The notes below the pieces were generated by a model. That model had not been told where the DNA came from. It saw only the letters and a program-made list of their open reading frames with translations, and made no database searches. From Chloroflexota bacterium (GTDB lineage Bacteria > Chloroflexota > Anaerolineae > Anaerolineales > DRMV01): 5,129 nucleotides of DNA. The stretch is taken from NCBI GenBank assembly GCA_013153375.1, contig JAADEN010000113.1:1-5129 (forward strand), written 5' to 3'. This document shows positions 1 through 4,759 of the stretch, in pieces; within the stretch, counting starts at the first letter, position 1, and the number at the start of each line of letters is the position of its first letter. Made by a program: the position numbers and the translations under genes.

Positions 1-1
1 C

Positions 2-18
2 GCGGCTACGCAAGCCGC
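2..18 (-). terminator. Small GC hairpin just downstream of the M48 gene, possible terminator stem
   Basis: A perfect 6-bp inverted repeat, GCGGCT (2-7) and AGCCGC (13-18), encloses a 5-nt loop. It lies 24 nt past the protease stop codon when read on the minus strand. Any following U-tract, needed for an intrinsic terminator, would fall outside the window, so the call is weak. Short GC stems also arise by chance in DNA of this composition. Bases 1-41 otherwise show no gene. Confidence 0.25.
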
Positions 19-41
19 AGGTCCGCCCCACGGCCCGCGCC

Positions 42-1223
42 CTACCCCTGGGCCGAGGACGCGGTCGCCCGGCCGCGCCACTGCCGCGCGGCCAGCACCC
101 GCCGGGCCAGGCTGGGATGGTTGTAGAAGAAGAACTCCACCCACGCCGGAGGCAAAGGCAGGGCCTTGTTCTGCTTGGCCAGCACCAGCATGACCCGCTC
201 GAACACCTCGGGCCGGCCGGTGGTGTCCAGCGCGAATTGGTCCGCGGCCCGCTCGATGCGGCGGGAGTAGATGTTGAGGAGCACCTGCAGCCCCGCGGAC
301 AGCCAGGCCAGAATCAGGGCCAGCACGGGGTAAGTGGCCACATCGCCGGGGCCTTGCAGCCCGTCCCAGGTGCCCACGCTGCGCAGCACGCCGTAGGCCA
401 CCGCCAGGGCCAGGATCAACGCGACGCCCAGCAGCGCCATCAACTTGGCCATGTCGCGATGCACCTTGTGCCCCAATTCGTGGGCCACCACGACCTCGAC
501 GCCCTCGGCGTCCACGGCTTCGATCAAAGTGTCGAACAGCACCACCTGCGTACCCGCGCCTTTGGGAATCAGCGCAGCATTGCCCCGCGAGGTCTTTTCC
601 CCCGCTTTGATCACGGCCACGCCCGCGTAGGGCACTCCCACCTTGGCGAAAAGGGCCTTGAGGCGGGCGTCCAGTTCGGGGTCGTCCAGAGGCTCGGCCT
701 TGTATTGCAACCGCAGCAGCAACGGCTGCAAGAGATACATCAGCGCCAGAAACACCACCACCAGCCCCGAGATGCCCCAAAACCAGCGCTCGGGCCACAG
801 CCGAAAGATGGTGTACACCCCCAAGAACAGCAGGCTTTGCAGCAGGATGTTGACCGCGGACTGCTTGACCTGGTCCCACAGCCAGCCGCCCAGGCTCTGG
901 CGGTTGGTGCCCAAACGATTTTCCACCCGAAAGTCGAAATACCACGCCAGGGGCAGATTCAGCAGGGCCTCCGCGGCCAGGAAGACGAGCAACACCAGCC
1001 AGGTGCCCCACCACGAGTCGTTGGCGTGGAAGGCGTCCCGCAGGCGCACGGCCCACCCCGTGGGCAGCCACAGCAGCGCCCAGAGCACGGGGAGAATCAG
1101 ATCGAGGAAGAACTGGGTGATGCGCACGCGCAGTTGGTAGCGGGCCTGGGCCAGGATTTCCGGCCCCAGCGCGGCTTCCAGTTCCCGGGCCACGGCCTCC
1201 AGTTCAGGGTTCAGCGCGCTCAT
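42..1223 (-). CDS. M48 family membrane metalloprotease (Ste24/CAAX protease-like)
   Basis: This 393-residue protein is an integral membrane zinc endopeptidase of family M48, related to Ste24/CAAX prenyl protease 1 and HtpX. Bacterial homologues cleave membrane or misfolded proteins at the cytoplasmic membrane. The zinc motif HELGH is at residues 248-252. A downstream glutamate ligand sits in SRRIERAAD (E324, with D328), preceded by an Asn as in Ste24, and a conserved NHPS follows near residue 369. An M48_N-like segment, YFDFRVENRLGTNRQSL, lies near residues 95-111. Hydrophobic spans fall near 37-56, 73-93, 120-140, 149-168, 260-280 and 298-318. The length is slightly short of typical Ste24. 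The start at 1223 is preferred over one 96 nt upstream because AGGAGG lies 8 nt before it and a candidate -10 lies between the two starts. The gene is divergent from the ABC operon. The substrate is unknown; bacteria lack classical prenylated CAAX proteins, so a quality-control role is inferred. Confidence 0.94.
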   Translation of the reverse strand: MSALNPELEAVARELEAALGPEILAQARYQLRVRITQFFLDLILPVLWALLWLPTGWAVRLRDAFHANDSWWGTWLVLLVFLAAEALLNLPLAWYFDFRVENRLGTNRQSLGGWLWDQVKQSAVNILLQSLLFLGVYTIFRLWPERWFWGISGLVVVFLALMYLLQPLLLRLQYKAEPLDDPELDARLKALFAKVGVPYAGVAVIKAGEKTSRGNAALIPKGAGTQVVLFDTLIEAVDAEGVEVVVAHELGHKVHRDMAKLMALLGVALILALAVAYGVLRSVGTWDGLQGPGDVATYPVLALILAWLSAGLQVLLNIYSRRIERAADQFALDTTGRPEVFERVMLVLAKQNKALPLPPAWVEFFFYNHPSLARRVLAARQWRGRATASSAQG

Positions 1224-1231
1224 GGGTGATC

Positions 1232-1237
1232 CCTCCT
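1232..1237 (-). promoter_or_regulatory. Shine-Dalgarno AGGAGG for the M48 protease
   Basis: The minus strand reads AGGAGG here, with 8 nt to the ATG at 1223-1221. It decides the start: the longer reading from 1319 has no comparable site and would begin upstream of the predicted -10. Confidence 0.8.
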
Positions 1238-1268
1238 GGGGGAAAGGTTCGCCGGCCGGACGCTTCTT

Positions 1269-1277
1269 AGCATAACA
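1269..1277 (-). promoter_or_regulatory. Candidate extended -10 promoter of the M48 gene
   Basis: The minus strand reads TGTTATGCT, an extended -10 (TGn then TATGCT). It would start transcription near 1262 and give a leader of about 40 nt with the AGGAGG inside it. No good -35 (TTGACA-like) is visible 17 bp upstream, so the TG extension may compensate. The same hexamer is used on the opposite strand for the ABC operon. Confidence 0.45.
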
Positions 1278-1287
1278 CAAACGCCCG

Positions 1288-1319
1288 GCGCGGGCATGGG
1301 CCCGCAGGCGCGCGGGCAT
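1288..1319. repeat. 10-bp direct repeat GCGCGGGCAT, 22 bp apart
   Basis: GCGCGGGCAT occurs at 1288-1297 and again at 1310-1319, a start-to-start distance of 22 bp or about two helical turns. Both copies are upstream of the M48 -10 and between the divergent promoters, as expected for paired operator half-sites. The first copy overlaps a 6-bp stem (GCGGGC 1290-1295, GCCCGC 1300-1305), and the second runs into the 1315-1324 inverted-repeat arm. The sequence is simple and GC-rich, so chance is possible. Confidence 0.4.
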
Positions 1320-1373
1320 CGGCCTTCAGACCCAAAAATTTCCGAGGCCCAAATCGTCCTCGGGGCCGATGCC
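1315..1373. promoter_or_regulatory. Inverted repeat midway between divergent promoters (candidate operator)
   Basis: GGCATCGGCC (1315-1324) and GGCCGATGCC (1364-1373) are perfect 10-bp reverse complements. Inside them, CCGAGG (1342-1347) and CCTCGG (1358-1363) form a second stem directly abutting the right outer arm, so the two stems could stack. A short AT run, AAAAATTT, sits at 1334-1341. The dyad centre at 1344 coincides with the midpoint of the two TATGCT -10 hexamers. A regulator such as the response regulator encoded at the right edge could bind here, but that is inference. The rest of the 1224-1449 gap shows no small gene I can support. Confidence 0.5.
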
Positions 1374-1414
1374 AAACCCATCCCGGGGACGATGTGCGAA
1401 CGCGACGCGTGCGC

Positions 1415-1420
1415 TATGCT
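1415..1420 (+). promoter_or_regulatory. Candidate -10 element of the ABC operon
   Basis: TATGCT at 1415-1420 would start transcription near 1427, leaving about 23 nt of leader with AAGGAGG at 1436-1442 and the ATG at 1450. The surrounding bases resemble the M48 promoter: TGYGYTATGCT is shared, followed by similar A-rich then GC-TCC sequence. A small dyad, ATGCT (1416-1420) and AGCAT (1424-1428), overlaps the -10 and start site. No convincing -35 is seen. Confidence 0.45.
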
Positions 1421-1449
1421 CAAAGCATCCCAAGCAAGGAGGCGTTTCC

Positions 1450-2169
1450 ATGCCCCAACCGGTCATTCAATTGCACGAACTGCGCAAACACTTCGGCCCG
1501 CTGCGCGCGGTGGACGGTTTGAGCCTGGAAGTCGAGGCTGGCGAATGCTTCGGCTTCTTAGGGCCCAACGGTGCGGGCAAGACCACCACCATCGGCATGA
1601 TGTTGGGGCTGCTGTGGCCCACCGCGGGGCGCGTGCTCCTGTTCGGGCAGGAGGTCACGCCCCTCCGCACGGCCGTGCTGCGGCAGGTGGGCGCGCTGGT
1701 GGGCGCGCCGGGCTTCTATCCTTATCTCTCGGGCCGCGAGAACCTGCGCCTGCTGGCCCGCCTGCACCCCGAAGTGGGCCGCGGCCGGGTGGACGAGGTG
1801 CTGGAGCAGGTCGGCCTGGAGGCCGCCGCGGCCCGGCGCAAGGTCAAGACCTACTCCACGGGCATGAAACAGCGGCTGGGGCTGGCCGCAGCCCTGCTCC
1901 AGCGGCCCCAACTGCTCATTCTGGACGAACCCACCACGGGCCTGGACCCCATCGGCATGGCCGAAATGCGTCAACTGCTGCGCGGGCTGGCCGACCAGGG
2001 CGTGACCGTGTTCCTCAGCAGCCACCTGCTGCACGAAGTCCAGCAAATCTGCGACCGGGTGGCCATACTGCGCCAGGGCCGTCTGGTGGCCCTGGGTCCC
2101 GTGGCCGACCTGCTGGCCGGGCATCGGGATCTGGAAGAAGTGTTCATGAAAACAGTCGGCAGTCGATAG
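1450..2169 (+). CDS. ABC transporter ATP-binding protein (BcrA/NatA-like exporter ATPase)
   Basis: This 239-residue cytoplasmic ATPase drives an ABC-2 type exporter, very probably with the permease at 2340. Walker A GPNGAGKT is at residues 38-45. The signature is STGMKQR at 136-142, a common variant of LSGGQ in drug-resistance and NatA-type ATPases. Walker B LLILDEP is at 155-161 with catalytic E160, the D-loop is around D166, and the switch histidine is H192 in LSSH. The Q-loop position carries VGAPGFYP without glutamine (G85 aligns with it). The start at 1450 has AAGGAGG 7 nt upstream; an in-frame ATG at 1369 lies upstream of the likely promoter. The protein ends just after the conserved LEEVFM segment, and its last residues, TVGSR, and the TAG stop come from a heptamer repeat array, so the native C-terminus was probably altered. 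The substrate cannot be read from the sequence. Confidence 0.96.
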   Translation: MPQPVIQLHELRKHFGPLRAVDGLSLEVEAGECFGFLGPNGAGKTTTIGMMLGLLWPTAGRVLLFGQEVTPLRTAVLRQVGALVGAPGFYPYLSGRENLRLLARLHPEVGRGRVDEVLEQVGLEAAAARRKVKTYSTGMKQRLGLAAALLQRPQLLILDEPTTGLDPIGMAEMRQLLRGLADQGVTVFLSSHLLHEVQQICDRVAILRQGRLVALGPVADLLAGHRDLEEVFMKTVGSR

Positions 2170-2195
2170 TCGGTAGTCGGAGGTCGGTGGTCGGC
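2154..2195 (+). repeat. Left heptamer array, six RGTCGGN units
   Basis: Six consecutive 7-mers read AGTCGGC, AGTCGAT, AGTCGGT, AGTCGGA, GGTCGGT and GGTCGGC. Three decayed units may continue to 2216 (AGCCGTC, GGCCGGT, CGCCGGT). The array starts inside the last codons of the ABC ATPase and provides its TAG stop at 2167-2169. It is the left arm of a composite element whose right arm, at 2280-2321, carries the inverted array. It is neither CRISPR (no spacers) nor a coding repeat. Confidence 0.9.
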
Positions 2196-2212
2196 AGCCG
2201 TCGGCCGGTCGC

Positions 2213-2239
2213 CGGTAGGGGCGCAGCGGTGCTGCGCCC
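2213..2239. repeat. REP-like hairpin, copy 1
   Basis: CGGTAGGGGCGCA starts the unit. GGGCGCAGC (2219-2227) pairs perfectly with GCTGCGCCC (2231-2239) around a 3-nt GGT loop, giving a 9-bp GC stem. An outer GC-rich dyad, CGGCC (2202-2206) with GGCCG (2240-2244), may extend the structure. The first 13 bases are repeated exactly in copy 2, 40 bp away. It could terminate or stabilise the transcript between ATPase and permease, but no U-tract follows, so it is not a classical intrinsic terminator. Confidence 0.8.
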
Positions 2240-2252
2240 GGCCGTCAGCCGG

Positions 2253-2279
2253 CGGTAGGGGCGCACGGCAGTGCGTCCC
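2253..2279. repeat. REP-like hairpin, copy 2
   Basis: The unit opens with the same 13 bases as copy 1. Bases 2258-2266 pair with 2271-2279 around a 4-nt GGCA loop, giving a 9-bp stem with one G-U pair at 2261/2276. The stem's distal bases differ from copy 1 while pairing is kept, which suggests the fold rather than the exact sequence is conserved. Confidence 0.75.
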
Positions 2280-2321
2280 GCCAACTTCCAACCGCCAACT
2301 TCCAACCTCTAACCTCCAACT
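2280..2321 (-). repeat. Right heptamer array, six RGTTGGN units (inverted)
   Basis: On the minus strand the units, from the outer end, are AGTTGGA, GGTTAGA, GGTTGGA, AGTTGGC, GGTTGGA and AGTTGGC. They mirror the left array except that unit position 4 is T instead of C. On the plus strand the stretch reads as CAACTTC/CAACCTC heptads and is C-rich: bases 2281-2328 contain a single G (2294). The array ends 7 nt before the permease ribosome binding site AGGAG at 2329-2333, so the element stops just short of the translation signal. Confidence 0.9.
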
Positions 2322-2339
2322 TCCCTCCAGGAGCCTCCC

Positions 2340-3203
2340 ATGTTCATGCAACTGCTCACCATCGAACGCCGCAAACTCACCGGCCGGGCCCTGCTGTGGG
2401 TCGAACTCGCGATTCTGGCCCTGCTGGTGTTCGCGCTGCACGCGGCCATCCTCGCGGTGCTGCAACAGCCGCAGCCCGACCTGCCGCCCCAGGCCCAGGC
2501 CGAACTGCGGGCGTCCTTGCGCTGGCCCCAAGGCCTGCTGAACGCGCTGACCTTCGCCAACGGCGGCGAACTGGGCGGCCTGTTCGCGGTGGTGCTCGCC
2601 GCGGCCGTGGTCGCGCAGGAGTACACCTGGCGCACGGTGCACCTGTGGCTGAGCCGGGGCGTGCCGCGCGGCGCGTACCTGGGGGCCAAATTCGGCGCGC
2701 TGGCCGGGGCCCTGCTGCTCCTCGTGCTGACCGCGCTGCTGGCCGGAGGCGCGGCCACGGGCCTCTACACCTGGCGCGCCCAAGGCGCGCTGCCCTGGAG
2801 CGACCTGCCCTGGTCCGACCTGCTGCGGGGTGTGCTGGCCACCTGGGTGACCCTGCTGCCCTACGCCGCGGGGACCCTGGCCGTGGCCGTGATCAGCCGT
2901 TCCACCCTGACGGCCACGGGCGTGGGCCTGGGCTACAACCTGCTGGTGGAAAACCTGGCCGTGCAGGTGCTGCTCCTGGCCTCGCCCGACCTGGCCCGCT
3001 GGGCCCGCTACCTGCCCGGCATGGCGGCCAAAGCCGCGCTGAGTTTCCTCCAGGGCGGCCTGGATGTCCAGGTGGGCATGAACGGCGGCCCGGCCGCGGG
3101 GCTACTGGAACCCGGACCCGCGCTCCTGCTGTTGCTGGCCTACACGGCCGCGGGCCTGGCCCTGGCCTGGTGGGCCTTCCGTCGGCAGGACATCGCCGGC
3201 TGA
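2340..3203 (+). CDS. ABC-2 type transporter permease
   Basis: This 287-residue inner-membrane protein forms the transmembrane part of the exporter powered by the ATPase upstream. About six hydrophobic spans are visible near residues 20-41, 77-92, 114-137, 162-186, 192-214 and 259-281, separated by an N-terminal amphipathic start and a loop at 42-76. Between spans 2 and 3, QEYTWRTVHLWLSRGV (residues 93-108) followed by GAYLGAKF matches the conserved EY-GT/RT-L-SRG-R-AK segment of ABC-2 permeases. A tandem LPWSD-LPWSD lies at 151-160. The start at 2340 is chosen over the in-frame ATG at 2346 because AGGAG (2329-2333) is 6 nt from the former. Only one permease is present, so a homodimer with two ATPases is the simplest assembly. 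The 170-nt gap after the ATPase is unusually long for such a pair and is filled by the repeat element. The substrate is unknown. Confidence 0.92.
   Translation: MFMQLLTIERRKLTGRALLWVELAILALLVFALHAAILAVLQQPQPDLPPQAQAELRASLRWPQGLLNALTFANGGELGGLFAVVLAAAVVAQEYTWRTVHLWLSRGVPRGAYLGAKFGALAGALLLLVLTALLAGGAATGLYTWRAQGALPWSDLPWSDLLRGVLATWVTLLPYAAGTLAVAVISRSTLTATGVGLGYNLLVENLAVQVLLLASPDLARWARYLPGMAAKAALSFLQGGLDVQVGMNGGPAAGLLEPGPALLLLLAYTAAGLALAWWAFRRQDIAG
2790..2819 (+). repeat. 15-bp tandem duplication inside the permease gene
   Basis: Bases 2790-2804 and 2805-2819 match at 13 of 15 positions and encode LPWSD twice (residues 151-160), just before the fourth predicted membrane span. The two mismatches (AG versus TC) fall in the serine codon, which stays serine through AGC versus TCC. 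Such a change needs two substitutions, so the repeat is either old or selected. Confidence 0.7.
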
Positions 3204-3216
3204 GTCCGCGCGCCGA

Positions 3217-3225
3217 TGGTACAAT
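3217..3225 (+). promoter_or_regulatory. Candidate extended -10 promoter for the two-component genes
   Basis: TGGTACAAT is a near-perfect extended -10 (TGn then TACAAT) in the 49-nt gap between permease and kinase. It would start transcription near 3232, 21 nt before the kinase ATG at 3253, with a modest GAGGG (3242-3246) as ribosome binding site. No -35 is evident; the upstream bases belong to the permease 3' end. It suggests the sensor pair has its own basal promoter besides read-through from the ABC genes. Confidence 0.5.
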
Positions 3226-3252
3226 CGCGCCACCACCGCCCGAGGGCCGCTC

Positions 3253-4689
3253 ATGTCGCTGCGCTGGAAACTCACCCTCTCGTACACCCTGGTCACCGCG
3301 GGGGCCATCCTGCTGGTGGAACTGGTGGTGCTGCTGGCCGCGGTGTACCTGCTGGCCTCGCCCCGCACCCTGGCCCGCGTCGTGGTGCCCGTGCTCTCCG
3401 ACGCGGCCACCGAACTGGCCCCCGCGCTGGCCCAGCAGCCGCCGGACCTGGAAGCCGTGCGGCCGTGGCTGGCTGACCTGGTGCGCACCGGCCGCCTCGC
3501 GAGCCAGGACGCGGCCCCGGCCCGGCTGAACCTGGATCCCCTGTATCTGCGGGGCGCGCTGCTGGTGGGGCCCGACGGGCGGATATGGGTGGCCGAGCCC
3601 AGGGACCTGTGCCCGGAGGACCGTCCGGCCGCGGAGTGCCTGCCGCCCGCGGCCTGGGATGTGGTGCAGCGCGCGCTGCACGGCGAACAGCGCAGCGAGC
3701 GCCTGTACACGGGCGATCCGACCCACGGGAACTGGATGGCCGCGCCCGTGCGGGACGAACGCGGCCGCATCCTGGCCGCGCTGGTGCTGTATGTCACCCT
3801 GCCCCACGGCCTGGGGGAATGGCTGCGCCTGCTGGCCGAACCCCTGTTGCCCAGCGCGCTGGCCGTGCTGGCCTTCGCGGCCGTCATCGGCACCGTGTTC
3901 GGTTACTTCACCGCGCGCGGGCTCACCCGTCGCCTGACCGCGCTGGCCCAGGCCGCGGACGCGTGGAGCCGGGGCGACTTCCGCGCCAGCGTGCACGACC
4001 CCGCCCGCGACGAGTTGGGCCAACTGGCCCGCCGTCTGAACCGCATGGCTGAGCAGTTGCACAACCTGCTCCAGGCCCGCCAGGAACTGGCCGCGCTGGA
4101 GGAGCGCAACCGCCTGGCCCGGGAACTGCACGACGCGGTCAAGCAGCAAATCTTCGCCGCGGGGATGCAAATCGCCGCGGCCCGCCAGCACCTGGCCCAA
4201 CAGCCGCGGCAGGCTCAGGCCGCGCTGGAACAGGCCGAGGGCCTGATCCAGCAGGCCCAGCAGGAACTCACCGCGCTGATTCGCGAACTGCGGCCCGCGG
4301 CCCTGGAAGGCCGGGGCCTGGTCCCCGCGCTGCGGGAGTATCTGGCCCAATGGGAGGCCCAGACGGGCATCGCGGCCGACCTGCAAGTGCAGGGCCAGCG
4401 TCCCCTGCCGCTGGAGGTGGAACAGGCCCTGTTCCGGGTGGCGCAGGAGGCCCTGAGCAATGTAGCCCGCCACAGCGGAGCCCGGCAGGTGGTGGTGCGC
4501 CTGACCTGGACGCCCGCCGCGGTGACCCTGGAAGTGCGCGACGACGGCCAGGGCTTCGACCCGACCCGCACGCGGCAGGGCCTGGGGCTGCACAGCATGG
4601 CCGAGCGGGTGCAGGCCCTGGGCGGCACTTTGCAGGTGGATAGCGCCCCTGGGGCCGGGACGCGCGTCGTGGCCTCGGTGCCCGTGTGA
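3253..4689 (+). CDS. Membrane sensor histidine kinase, HisKA_3 (NarL-partner) type
   Basis: This 478-residue kinase autophosphorylates on histidine and should pass phosphate to the receiver encoded next. Transmembrane helix 1 is near residues 9-35 and helix 2 near 198-220. They frame an extracytoplasmic sensor of about 160 residues with GPDGRI and DERGRILAALVL elements that suggest a PAS/Cache-like fold. A HAMP linker spans about 218-272. The HisKA_3 motif ERNRLARELHDAVKQQ (284-299) gives the phospho-acceptor H293. The HATPase_c domain has an N-box (EALSNVARHS, N403), DDGQGF (430-435) and GLGLHSMAER (443-452), and ends in a GTRV-S-P strand. All catalytic motifs are intact. The only two cysteines, C120 and C129, are in the sensor. 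The start has GAGGG 6 nt upstream and immediately precedes the first helix. Similar kinases include DesK, LiaS and YvfT; the signal is not identifiable. Confidence 0.95.
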   Translation: MSLRWKLTLSYTLVTAGAILLVELVVLLAAVYLLASPRTLARVVVPVLSDAATELAPALAQQPPDLEAVRPWLADLVRTGRLASQDAAPARLNLDPLYLRGALLVGPDGRIWVAEPRDLCPEDRPAAECLPPAAWDVVQRALHGEQRSERLYTGDPTHGNWMAAPVRDERGRILAALVLYVTLPHGLGEWLRLLAEPLLPSALAVLAFAAVIGTVFGYFTARGLTRRLTALAQAADAWSRGDFRASVHDPARDELGQLARRLNRMAEQLHNLLQARQELAALEERNRLARELHDAVKQQIFAAGMQIAAARQHLAQQPRQAQAALEQAEGLIQQAQQELTALIRELRPAALEGRGLVPALREYLAQWEAQTGIAADLQVQGQRPLPLEVEQALFRVAQEALSNVARHSGARQVVVRLTWTPAAVTLEVRDDGQGFDPTRTRQGLGLHSMAERVQALGGTLQVDSAPGAGTRVVASVPV

Positions 4690-4759
4690 TTTTAGCGACC
4701 GTGGGGCCAAGGCCAGCAGTGATTTGTATTGGCTATACGCATTAACGGAGGCCTGAACC
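4690..4759 (+). other. 70-nt gap between kinase and regulator genes, locally AT-richer
   Basis: This gap is unusually long for a kinase-regulator pair. Bases 4719-4745 are noticeably AT-richer than the surroundings, with TATACG at 4734-4739. A -10 there would start transcription close to the ribosome binding site GGAGG (4747-4751), leaving almost no leader, so a separate promoter is doubtful. I see only a minor GGCC-AA-GGCC dyad and no terminator. Confidence 0.4.

Noticed and set aside
117..1229. Long plus-strand open frame (370 codons) antisense to the M48 gene
   Set aside because: It encodes a His/Gln/Gly-rich low-complexity product with no recognisable domain. The minus strand here has intact M48 motifs and a good ribosome binding site, so this is a GC-rich shadow frame.
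1369..1449. N-terminal extension of the ABC ATPase from the ATG at 1369
   Set aside because: The extra 27 residues match no ABC domain sequence, the ATG lies in an inverted-repeat arm upstream of the likely -10, and a strong AAGGAGG marks 1450.
1296..2258. 320-codon plus-strand frame overlapping the ABC ATPase
   Set aside because: It is an out-of-frame reading rich in Arg, Gly, Ala and Pro, lacks a ribosome binding site, and begins upstream of the candidate promoter. It conflicts with the clear Walker A/B frame.
2213..2281. Intrinsic transcription terminators from the two GC hairpins
   Set aside because: The stems are strong but neither is followed by a U-tract on the plus strand, nor by an A-tract on the left for the minus strand. 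Rho-dependent or stabilising roles remain possible.
2154..2321. CRISPR array
   Set aside because: The repeat unit is 7 nt with no spacers, and no cas genes are present.
4719..4745. Dedicated promoter for the response regulator
   Set aside because: TATACG lacks a -35, and the start would fall on the GGAGG ribosome binding site, so it is kept only as an AT-richer gap.
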